From Methanobacterium petrolearium (GTDB taxonomy: Archaea > Methanobacteriota > Methanobacteria > Methanobacteriales > Methanobacteriaceae), in the NCBI RefSeq assembly GCF_017873625.1, contig NZ_JAGGKL010000005.1, positions 1 through 64,000 on the forward strand: a DNA stretch of 64,000 nt, given 5' to 3'. Positions 9,738-26,076 of the stretch are shown here, in pieces; positions within the stretch are counted from its first letter, which is position 1; the number at the start of each line of letters is the position of its first letter. The notes beneath the pieces were generated by a model. That model was not told the DNA's origin and did not search any database. It saw nothing but the letters and a program-made list of their open reading frames with translations. The translations under genes were made by a program, and so were the position numbers.

Positions 9738-11105
9738 TTATTCAGATTGACCTTTTTTTGGATTTTTAATCAATTTGGTAACACTTTTTATATGGTCCCC
9801 CTGAGATTTAACCTCAGCTATAAGGTTATCCAAGAGATTTTGTGTCATGGGAACAGGATAACTTCTAAATACGTAGGATTCCATCATCAAATCCAGGGCT
9901 CTTTCTTCAGCCAGACTTAAGTTGTGTCGTTTATACTTTTGGCTTTCATGAAATAGGATGTTATCTTCCAGGGGCAAATCAGTTACTTCATCACCTAAAT
10001 CAGTTCCAGGTATGGGTTCGGCAATGCTTATGAAATAATCATCTAACATTAACTCATCTGCCAGATCAAGTGTGTCCTGGAAGTCTTCTTCCTCTTCTGT
10101 GGGGTAAGCAACAATAAAAGAACCAGCAGTTTTTATATTGTGTTTACGAGCCATTTTCACTGCTTCCCGAACCTGATCCACAGTGATACCTTTTTTCATA
10201 TGGCGAAGAATTTGGTCACTGCCGGATTCAATCCCAAAAAAAACCCATCCATTGCTGTACTTACTAATAGCCTCTAAAATGTCATCACTAATCAAATCAA
10301 CCCTAATATCCGGTATAGTAAGATTTTTAGGTCCTGTGAGGTTGGATATTCCTTGTAAAAGTTCGATAAAGGCTTCTTCATCCACATTTTTGAATTTGCC
10401 ACTTCCATAAAGTGAACCTGTACCTCCACTTATGGCAATTTTCTTGGCTCCTTTTTTTAAGAAATGCTTAACTTCACGGAGTATATCTTCTAAAGGACGA
10501 CTTCTCACTTTTCTCCCGAAAAAACAGGGCACTCCACAGAATCCGCAGTTGCCAGGGCAGCCACGATGAGTTTCCAGATAAACATTGGCTCCTCTGATGT
10601 TTTCAGATGAGATATCGGTTGGAACTAGTGATAATTGTTTATCCAAAGATGCAGGGGATCCTGAACTTGTAGTTATAATCTTGCCATTTTCATGGAAGGC
10701 AACACCTTCCAAATCTTTAAAATCAGAGCCTTGAAGGGTGGAAGTCTCAATTTTTTCAAGTATGGATTTTTTCTCAAAAACTCTTAATATATTATATATG
10801 GTATTTTCACCCTCACCCACCACCACCAGATCCACAGAAAGACACCTAAAAATTAGTTCAGGGGACAGTGTTACTGGGCCACCAATGATTTTGAAGGCAT
10901 TTATGTCATTCAATTCTTCTTGATATTTAAGTAAGTGGATGGTGGATTGGAGACTTAAAAAAATAATATCGGTATTTATCTCCTGGTTAAATCCTTTTTG
11001 AAGTTTTACACTAAAACCGTGTTTTTGGAGAATTCCGGCTATTAGTAAGGCACCGTAACTATAAAATTCAGGAGTCAAAACAGTTATTGTTGGTTTATGG
11101 CTCAT
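9738..11105 (-). CDS. B12-binding radical SAM protein, probable McrA glutamine C-methyltransferase
   Basis: The 455-residue protein has an N-terminal cobalamin-binding-like Rossmann domain (about 1-150, with TPEFYSYGALLIAGIL and GGPVTLSPE). A radical SAM domain follows, with CPGNCGFC (CX3CX2C) and ISGGTGSLYGSG, and then a C-terminal region. It is the MJ0865-like B12/radical SAM type. Methanobacteriales McrA carries a 2-methylglutamine, and a B12 radical SAM methyltransferase next to mcr is the expected catalyst (inference from context and family). Start taken at Met 11105, preceded by GTGAT; the open frame extends 10 codons further. It sits downstream of mmp10 on the same strand, 148 bases away. 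Confidence 0.75.
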   Translation of the reverse strand: MSHKPTITVLTPEFYSYGALLIAGILQKHGFSVKLQKGFNQEINTDIIFLSLQSTIHLLKYQEELNDINAFKIIGGPVTLSPELIFRCLSVDLVVVGEGENTIYNILRVFEKKSILEKIETSTLQGSDFKDLEGVAFHENGKIITTSSGSPASLDKQLSLVPTDISSENIRGANVYLETHRGCPGNCGFCGVPCFFGRKVRSRPLEDILREVKHFLKKGAKKIAISGGTGSLYGSGKFKNVDEEAFIELLQGISNLTGPKNLTIPDIRVDLISDDILEAISKYSNGWVFFGIESGSDQILRHMKKGITVDQVREAVKMARKHNIKTAGSFIVAYPTEEEEDFQDTLDLADELMLDDYFISIAEPIPGTDLGDEVTDLPLEDNILFHESQKYKRHNLSLAEERALDLMMESYVFRSYPVPMTQNLLDNLIAEVKSQGDHIKSVTKLIKNPKKGQSE

Positions 11106-11253
11106 TTTATCACAAAATATAATAAATCTAAGCAAGTTATGCGGATAAAAACATATTCTAATATTTGAAAATTATTTTTTTTAAGAGATTATATTATTCA
11201 ATATTTAAATTCATTATAACTGAAGAATTTTATTGGGTTTTCGGCATCTGTTT

Positions 11254-12504
11254 TTATTTTTTCCTTACCCCAAAGAAGTTTATGGCTTCAATTAGATCCT
11301 GAAATGCTATTAACTCTGTTTTTAACACATCTTCCTGACTTAGGGTACCGCTCATTTCCCCATCAACACTAAGTTTATCTGGACCTCTGGCTACAATACG
11401 ATCTACTCCATCCCTACATAGAATTTCTTCTGCCTTTTTGTCATGAACAAAAGCTCTTCCAGGTAGGATAACTGTTTCCTTTAATTCATTCAGATCAATA
11501 TCTTCCAGATCTTTCTGGGTGATAAGACAGCTAATATCCTGATCCACTACAACCACGTTAACCAGGTCTGAAGCCCCCATTATGTCAAATATATGTTCAA
11601 TGAATGGTCCGGCAACATTACCTGATATGATGGTTGCTTCTGAAGTGACATCGGATAAAATATCAAGATATTCTTTGTCATTATCTTTGGCAAGGGCAAA
11701 AGGGGTATTGTTTTCTGGATCACATAAAGGGGTACCAGTTACTCTGAGATTGAACTCCTGGTTTATGCTGCGCACCAGTTCATCAAATTCCTGCAGGCTA
11801 TGTGGAGTTACTCCTTCGATTAGGGGTTCGTTTCCAAGTATAAGGCCTTGATTACGGAAATTAGCAAATCTCATCATGATAAATGCCTTGGCTCCCCATT
11901 CTTCCAAATCAGCACAGGTTTTCCTTAGATCTTCCCCATCATTTACACCGGGAAGGATTACTGCAGCTGCATGGACTTCACAATTTTCAGAAAATATCTT
12001 CAAAGCATCAAGAGATGCCTGAGGGTTCTTGTCACCCATCCACGTTTTCCTAAGCTCGGGGTTGGTGGAAAATACAGTAAAAGTGACTTCTTCTACGCCG
12101 TGGGATATGAGATCATTGGCCATCTGTGGGTTATCAATCCCTTTTCCACTGGTGTAACCCAGGTGAATGGGAATATTCCACTGGGAAAATGCGGAGGTAA
12201 TGTCTAAAAGGTAGGGATAACAACTCACGTCTCCCCCACCACTGATGTTTATTTTAAAATCATCTTCCCCATAATTTCCCATCATCATGGATGTTTTGAC
12301 CGAGTTTATGACCATAAAAGGAGGTATAAATTCGTTTTTTGATTCTCGCACCCCTGTAGTGCACTGTTCACAACCAAAAGTGCCTGGTAGGCATGATTTG
12401 CATCCGAGGGGATCCCCATCTTTAACCTTCCGGAAATAACAGTATTTGCAGAATCCTCTACAATCTTTACCTGGTATTCCACCCACATCAGCGATTATTT
12501 GCAT
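11254..12504 (-). CDS. mmp10: Methanogenesis marker 10, McrA arginine C-methyltransferase
   Basis: A 416-residue radical SAM enzyme of the Mmp10 family, which uses cobalamin to make 5-(S)-methylarginine in McrA. The radical SAM cysteines are C15, C19 and C22 (DCRGFCKYCYFRKV). An additional cysteine-rich loop (CKSCLPGTFGCEQC, 35-47) follows, then the TIM-barrel core with NISGGGDVSCYP. It is divergent from mcrB with a shared 286-base promoter region. The target Arg is conserved in the McrA of this window (LPVRRARGENE). Length fits the family. Confidence 0.93.
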   Translation of the reverse strand: MQIIADVGGIPGKDCRGFCKYCYFRKVKDGDPLGCKSCLPGTFGCEQCTTGVRESKNEFIPPFMVINSVKTSMMMGNYGEDDFKINISGGGDVSCYPYLLDITSAFSQWNIPIHLGYTSGKGIDNPQMANDLISHGVEEVTFTVFSTNPELRKTWMGDKNPQASLDALKIFSENCEVHAAAVILPGVNDGEDLRKTCADLEEWGAKAFIMMRFANFRNQGLILGNEPLIEGVTPHSLQEFDELVRSINQEFNLRVTGTPLCDPENNTPFALAKDNDKEYLDILSDVTSEATIISGNVAGPFIEHIFDIMGASDLVNVVVVDQDISCLITQKDLEDIDLNELKETVILPGRAFVHDKKAEEILCRDGVDRIVARGPDKLSVDGEMSGTLSQEDVLKTELIAFQDLIEAINFFGVRKK

Positions 12505-12559
12505 AATATCAATGTTTCACACGTTATAATATTGTAAAATAAGATTTTTTTAGTGTTCC

Positions 12560-12592
12560 GATATAATAAGGAGTTATTATAATACACCGACA
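12560..12592 (+). promoter_or_regulatory. Candidate mcr promoter with start-site element shared with mvh
   Basis: An ATATAAT box at 12561-12567 is followed 22 bases later by TACACCGACA (12583-12592). The same pair occurs before mvhD (box 32837-32843, motif 32858-32867, 21 bases apart). The spacing places the motif at the expected transcription start. If used, the mcr leader would be about 200 bases long. A second TATA-like stretch at 12645-12652 is an alternative promoter. Confidence 0.4.
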
Positions 12593-12693
12593 TAAGTTTA
12601 CAATATAGTCACTTATAAGTCTTTCTATTTAATTCAAGAAGAAACTTTAATACATATCTAAAGGTAAACGGAGAGTCGTATATCAAATTGTAC

Positions 12694-12743
12694 CATGGGG
12701 TCTTTGAACCCCGTGTGAACAGGCTTGTTTCCTGTTTACAAGC
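12694..12743 (+). promoter_or_regulatory. Competing stem-loops in the mcr leader
   Basis: Hairpin A pairs 12694-12701 with 12708-12715 (eight pairs, one G-U). Hairpin B pairs AACAGG (12718-12723) with CCTGTT (12731-12736) and can extend outward to 12714/12740, overlapping A. Hairpin C pairs GCTTGT (12723-12728) with ACAAGC (12738-12743) and excludes B. All lie 48-97 bases before the mcrB ATG, so they could switch translation or transcription. No protein is encoded here in a convincing frame. Confidence 0.5.
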
Positions 12744-12747
12744 GAAT

Positions 12748-14122
<1,375 letters not shown>

Positions 14123-14154
14123 AAATAAATCCAAATTTGGGGGTAAATAACTAA

Positions 14155-14589
14155 ATGGACATCGAAATATTCCCACACAGACTTTTAAGCACTGAAACCA
14201 CTGAAAAGTTGTTAAACGACTTGGAAGGAGTAGAAGGCATTAAAAGAATGGTAATACAAGGACAAAGACTCCCTCCAGAAGAAATAAACCCTGAACGGAG
14301 ATTCATTACCATTAAAGGTGAAAAAGTGGATCTGCAGGTTAAAACAGGGAGAGTTCTGATGGAAATAGAGGAAGAAGACATCATTGAAGAATTGAAACCC
14401 ATATGTGAGAATCATCTCCCCTTTGGTTACAACATACACGTTGGAACCTTCATAAGGAAGAAGAAGACTGTCACCGACGACATGAAATACGGAAAATCAG
14501 TTGATGAAATCCCTGATGAAATGGTTGGGTTAACAGATCAAAACGCACAACTCAGTGAAAGAGCAACTATTATCAAAAAGAAGGATTAA
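14155..14589 (+). CDS. mcrD: Methyl-coenzyme M reductase operon protein D
   Basis: A 144-residue McrD protein, encoded between mcrB and mcrC as in other class I methanogens. It starts MDIEIFPHRLLSTETTEKLLNDLEGVEGI and has a ferredoxin-like fold pattern. McrD is not part of the purified enzyme; it associates with Mcr and is thought to help deliver cofactor or assemble it (family knowledge). The stop is one base before mcrC, so the two are translationally linked. Confidence 0.95.
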   Translation: MDIEIFPHRLLSTETTEKLLNDLEGVEGIKRMVIQGQRLPPEEINPERRFITIKGEKVDLQVKTGRVLMEIEEEDIIEELKPICENHLPFGYNIHVGTFIRKKKTVTDDMKYGKSVDEIPDEMVGLTDQNAQLSERATIIKKKD

Positions 14590-14590
14590 A

Positions 14591-15187
<597 letters not shown>

Positions 15188-15189
15188 AT

Positions 15190-15939
<750 letters not shown>

Positions 15940-15951
15940 GGAGGTGGAAAA

Positions 15952-17607
<1,656 letters not shown>

Positions 17608-17608
17608 A

Positions 17609-17636
17609 TAGGTGTTATTAACACCTATTTTTTTAT
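17609..17636 (+). terminator. Terminator after mcrA
   Basis: A perfect inverted repeat, TAGGTGTTA (17609-17617) and TAACACCTA (17619-17627), is followed by a run of T. It starts right after the mcrA stop and nearly matches the hairpin after mtrH. Only about 25 bases separate it from the ribosome site of mtrE, so mtr either has a promoter inside this gap or depends on read-through. Confidence 0.8.
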
Positions 17637-17642
17637 TTATTT

Positions 17643-18549
<907 letters not shown>

Positions 18550-18561
18550 GGAGGTTTTAAG

Positions 18562-21145
<2,584 letters not shown>

Positions 21146-21155
21146 TGGGGGTTTT

Positions 21156-21362
<207 letters not shown>

Positions 21363-21365
21363 AAT

Positions 21366-21620
21366 ATGGCTGACGAAGAAAAAACCGCTATACCTCGTGT
21401 TATAGTCCCTGTAGATGAGTTCAACAAAGCTAATGAAAGATTAGATGAAATGGATGAAAAAGTTGAATTCACTTGGGGTGAAATGAACCAGAGAGTTGGT
21501 CAGCAAGTAGGCAGGGATATTGGTATTTTATATGGAATAATAATAGGACTAATAATCCTGTTGGTGGCATTCAAAGTAGTGAAAGTAGGATATATCCTAT
21601 CCGCCTTTGGAGGCGTCTAA
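21366..21620 (+). CDS. mtrG: Tetrahydromethanopterin S-methyltransferase subunit G
   Basis: An 84-residue subunit with a soluble coiled-coil-like segment (EFNKANERLDEMDEKVEFTWGEMNQRVGQQVGRDIG) and one membrane helix (ILYGIIIGLIILLVAFKVV). It starts three bases after the mtrF stop. Typical MtrG. Confidence 0.93.
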   Translation: MADEEKTAIPRVIVPVDEFNKANERLDEMDEKVEFTWGEMNQRVGQQVGRDIGILYGIIIGLIILLVAFKVVKVGYILSAFGGV

Positions 21621-21637
21621 TTCAAGGAGGTTTACGT

Positions 21638-22586
<949 letters not shown>

Positions 22587-22591
<5 letters not shown>

Positions 22592-22626
22592 GTGTATAAC
22601 ACCTATACAACCTATTTTTTTTATTT
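22587..22626 (+). terminator. Terminator after mtrH
   Basis: A nine-pair stem TATAGGTGT (22587-22595) and ACACCTATA (22599-22607) with a three-base loop is followed by a T-rich tract. The stem shares the TAGGTGT/ACACCTA core with the mcrA terminator. Confidence 0.8.
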
Positions 22627-22768
22627 TTTGAGAAAATTAGTTCAATGATTCTTTTTAATGAGTGATATTCGTTATTTCTAAAATAATGAAAATGTTTTAT
22701 CTTCAGTTAGGGAAAAAACTTTATATGGGTTGGATCCGTTAACTTGTTTTTTGATCATTAAACACTAT

Positions 22769-22815
22769 ACTTTCAAAGATCAAAACTAAACTTTCAAAGA
22801 TCTAAATATAATAAG
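22769..22815 (+). promoter_or_regulatory. Direct repeats upstream of a TATA-like box, antiporter unit 1
   Basis: ACTTTCAAAGATC occurs at 22769-22781 and 22790-22802, with a 21-base period that puts both on one face of the helix. A TATA-like CTAAATATAATAAG follows immediately (22802-22815). This looks like a pair of activator or repressor sites. The second antiporter unit (24490) has no such repeat upstream. Confidence 0.45.
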
Positions 22816-22862
22816 CACAAAGTATATATCTTGGAAAGCGGAAACCCTATTCCGGTGATAAC

Positions 22863-23867
22863 TTGTTGGAAATAATCGCACTGATAGGAGTATTAATAAT
22901 TTCATTGATTATTGTAATCAAATCAGCAGATGTGTTTGTTGATAATTTAGTTGAAATTGGTGGTGCTCTTGGAATTTCCCAGATAATATTAGGAGTAACT
23001 GCTTCTGCAATTGGAACTTCCCTACCTGAATTTGGATCAGCAGTGATAGCATCTTTATCTGGTAGTACAGAACTAGGAGTGGGAACAGTAATTGGTTCAA
23101 ACATCTGGAACATGGCGGGTATTCTGGGTATATCAGCTGTTGTAGCAGGATCAATCCGCACAGGTAGTGAAGGCCTGACTCGTGATTGGTTAATGACATT
23201 GGGGACTGGTTTAATTTTACTATTTTTCATGTTATTTGGGGATATAACTTGGACTGCAGCAGTGGTCATGATCGCAGCATACTGTTTCTATTTATGGTTT
23301 TTAATCAAAGCTCAAAGGAAGCATAGTGATGAAGAGGGTCAAGAAAAAGAAAAAGAATCACAGAATATAGATGAAACACCAGAAAAACTGGAAAAAAATT
23401 CCGAAAAGGCCATCAATAAAAAATCAATTGCTTTTGTAATTGTGGGTTTTGTGGGATTGGTTATTGGATGTCGCTTGATGGTTTACAGTGGTGTGGAACT
23501 GGCTAGCATAGCAGGCATACCTGCAATGATAATGGGACTCTTCACATTGGCCATTGGTACCAGCATACCTGAACTAGTAGTGACTCTTTCCTCAGCCACC
23601 AAAGGATTGCATGATCTTTCCATTGGAACAGTATTGGGAAGTAACACCTTCAATATCCTAATTGGAATTGGAGTTCCTGCCCTATTTATGAGTGTGCCTG
23701 TGGAAAGGCTTTCCTTAACCTTTGATGCACCGGTCATGATATTTGTGACAATTTTATTATTTGTACTGGTAAGAAAGAGCAATATGAAATTGAATAGAGT
23801 GGCGGGCATAATATTATTGGTAACTTACATTGTTTATGCCTTTTTACGAATATTTGTACTTGCTTAA
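22863..23867 (+). CDS. Calcium/sodium antiporter family protein (copy 1)
   Basis: A 334-residue CaCA-superfamily exchanger with ten to eleven membrane helices and the two alpha-repeat signatures: GVTASAIGTSLPEFGSA and, in the second half, AIGTSIPELVVTLSSA with GSNTFNI. The halves are joined by a charged loop (about 150-190, Glu/Lys-rich). The TTG start with GGTGAT three bases upstream aligns exactly with the ATG start and ribosome site of copy 2. The ion pair (Ca2+, Na+ or other) is inferred from family. It forms a two-gene unit with the universal stress protein that follows. Confidence 0.88.
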   Translation: MLEIIALIGVLIISLIIVIKSADVFVDNLVEIGGALGISQIILGVTASAIGTSLPEFGSAVIASLSGSTELGVGTVIGSNIWNMAGILGISAVVAGSIRTGSEGLTRDWLMTLGTGLILLFFMLFGDITWTAAVVMIAAYCFYLWFLIKAQRKHSDEEGQEKEKESQNIDETPEKLEKNSEKAINKKSIAFVIVGFVGLVIGCRLMVYSGVELASIAGIPAMIMGLFTLAIGTSIPELVVTLSSATKGLHDLSIGTVLGSNTFNILIGIGVPALFMSVPVERLSLTFDAPVMIFVTILLFVLVRKSNMKLNRVAGIILLVTYIVYAFLRIFVLA

Positions 23868-23877
23868 GGTGAATGAG

Positions 23878-24309
23878 ATGCACGAAAAGATAATGGTAGC
23901 TACTATGGGCGAATACATGGATGAAATAATGAAATATACCTTGGATATTATCCAGGAAAGAAAAACAGAAGTAATAGGTATATATGTAGTGGAAACTTCT
24001 ACGCCTTTTTTAACCCCTAAAAAAGTTAAAGAAATGATGGCAACAGAATTAAGGGATCAAGGCGAAGAAATTCTGGAGAGCATGCGACAGAAATTTCAAT
24101 CATCCAAACATTACATGATAAACTTCAAGAAACTGTTGAGAGAAGGAGATCCAGCTGAAGAAATTGTAAAAACTGCAGAAGAAGAAGGTGTTGACTTAAT
24201 AATTTTAGGAACAGGGAAGGATATCATTGATAAACGATTATTGGGAAGTGTTTCTGAAAAAGTCGTTCATTCAGCTCCATGCAATATAATGCTCATTAAA
24301 ACAATTTAA
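23878..24309 (+). CDS. Universal stress protein family (copy 1)
   Basis: A 143-residue UspA-like protein (Rossmann-like fold). It begins MHEKIMVATMGEYMDEIMKYTL and ends with the ATP-binding-type motif GTGKDIIDKRLLGSVSEKVVHSAPCNIMLIK (G-x2-G-x(9)-G-S form). It probably senses nucleotide and modulates the antiporter encoded just upstream (context inference). Start chosen at ATG 23878, preceded by AAGGTGAATGAG, 10 bases after the antiporter stop. Confidence 0.88.
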   Translation: MHEKIMVATMGEYMDEIMKYTLDIIQERKTEVIGIYVVETSTPFLTPKKVKEMMATELRDQGEEILESMRQKFQSSKHYMINFKKLLREGDPAEEIVKTAEEEGVDLIILGTGKDIIDKRLLGSVSEKVVHSAPCNIMLIKTI

Positions 24310-24489
24310 AATGGACAGTGATTCTCTAAATTTCTTTTTCTTTGACCAAACTATCATTTAAACGTCAAAATAAAATAGACTCTAACGAAACAAAGAAATT
24401 GGCATTGATTAACAGTAACAGTTTTCAATTAGTATAGATAATCATCAAAAAGTCTCTATGTATAAGAATATGGGAATTCCGGTGGTAAT

Positions 24490-25452
24490 ATGTTTGAATT
24501 ATTCATATTAATCTTGGCTTTAATTATATCATTGATTATCGTAATTAAAGCTGCCGACGTGTTTGTTGATAGTATAGTTGAAATTGGATTGACCTTGGGC
24601 ATATCTGAAATAATTTTGGGAGTCACTGCTTCAGCAGTGGGAACTTCTCTGCCAGAATTTGGTTCTGCAATGATTGCTATTCTAACTGGAAGTCCTGATG
24701 TGGGAGTAGGCTGTGCTATTGGGGCCAACATCTGGAATATAGCGGGTATATTGGGTGTATCTGCAATATTTGCAGGATTAATCACAACAAAAATGCAGGA
24801 AGTGCGTAGAGACGGATCAATGGCTTTTTTAACGACTTTAACAATAACGACAGCCCTGCTTTTGATGGGAGAGATTTCATTTGTTGTAGGTGTTATCCTG
24901 ATTATAATGTATGTTGTATATCTCTGGATCCTAATCAGAGCCCAAAAAAGCAGTAAAGATAGGGAAATAGAGTGTTGTGAAGTTGATGAAAAAAATAAAG
25001 ACTTAAATAAAAAAACTATTTTGATGGCTGTTTTGGGATTAGTTGGTTTAGCAATTGGTTGCAGAGCTATAGTTTACTGCACAGTGGAACTTTCGGTAAT
25101 GGCCAGTATTCCTGAGGTATTAGCCGGTATTTTATTGGCATTTGGAACCACAGCTCCTGAATTTTTCACAGTTTTAACTTCGGCTAAAAAGGGATTAAAC
25201 AGCCTTGCTATAGGAACCGTATTTGGGAGTAACATTTTCAACATATTAATTGGGCTGGGAATTCCATCTTTATTTGTTACCATTCCAGTTGAACCAATCA
25301 CCATCTATTTCGATGCTCCGGTAATGGTGTTCATGACTTTACTCCTCTTGTTTTTAATAAAAAGAGGAATGAAACTTACCCGTGTAGAAGGAATTATTCT
25401 TGTAGCATCTTACATAATATATATAGTGACAAGACTAACTATTTTTAGTTGA
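24490..25452 (+). CDS. Calcium/sodium antiporter family protein (copy 2)
   Basis: A 320-residue paralogue of the protein at 22863. The first alpha repeat reads GVTASAVGTSLPEFGSA and the second AFGTTAPEFFTVLTSA with GSNIFNI. In the second repeat the SIPE of copy 1 is TAPE, close to the ion-coordinating Glu, so transport properties may differ. The central hydrophilic loop is shorter. The region before the start matches copy 1 (ATTCCGGTG...), showing that the duplication included the ribosome site. Confidence 0.88.
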   Translation: MFELFILILALIISLIIVIKAADVFVDSIVEIGLTLGISEIILGVTASAVGTSLPEFGSAMIAILTGSPDVGVGCAIGANIWNIAGILGVSAIFAGLITTKMQEVRRDGSMAFLTTLTITTALLLMGEISFVVGVILIIMYVVYLWILIRAQKSSKDREIECCEVDEKNKDLNKKTILMAVLGLVGLAIGCRAIVYCTVELSVMASIPEVLAGILLAFGTTAPEFFTVLTSAKKGLNSLAIGTVFGSNIFNILIGLGIPSLFVTIPVEPITIYFDAPVMVFMTLLLLFLIKRGMKLTRVEGIILVASYIIYIVTRLTIFS

Positions 25453-25485
25453 AATCATATAATTGAAACTGGACGTGTGATTAAG

Positions 25486-25908
25486 ATGTATGACAAAATA
25501 TTGTTAACCACCATGGGCGAATACATGGATGAAATCATAGAACACACTTTAAACTTGATTCAGAGGGAAGCTGAAGTAATATGTATTTATATAGTGGAAA
25601 CATCTGTACCATTTTTAACTCCTAAAAAGGTTAAAGAAATGATGATAGATGAGTTAACAGCTAAAGGTAAGGATATTCTTGAGGACATGTCTAAAGGATT
25701 TGATAAACCCGGAATAACTTTCAAAAAATTGATGGTTGAAGGTAATCCTGCTGATGAGATAGTTAAAGCAGCTACTGATGAAGAAGTAGATGTTATAGTA
25801 ATGGGCACAGGTAAAAGTATAGTAGACAAACATTTACTGGGAAGTGTATCGGAAAAAGTGGTTCATTCTGCTCCCTGTACTATTCTTCTGGTGAGAACTG
25901 CTAGTTAG
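25486..25908 (+). CDS. Universal stress protein family (copy 2)
   Basis: A 140-residue UspA-like protein, paralogue of the one at 23878: MYDKILLTTMGEYMDEIIEHTL at the start and GTGKSIVDKHLLGSVSEKVVHSAPC at the end. ATG 25486 aligns with the copy 1 start; a GTG nine bases earlier is less likely. Closes the duplicated antiporter-Usp pair. Confidence 0.88.
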   Translation: MYDKILLTTMGEYMDEIIEHTLNLIQREAEVICIYIVETSVPFLTPKKVKEMMIDELTAKGKDILEDMSKGFDKPGITFKKLMVEGNPADEIVKAATDEEVDVIVMGTGKSIVDKHLLGSVSEKVVHSAPCTILLVRTAS

Positions 25909-26076
25909 TTCTTCATTTTCTTTCCTTTTTTCCTAAATCCGAAATTCATTTCACAAGATTTATAACTATTTTAGATAAAACCTATTTTACAAGTTATAAT
26001 TATGGAGTTATATTAATCCGGAGGGATTGTCCTGTCATTCTTAAAGAAACTATTAGGTCTGGGTCCTAAACCCATC

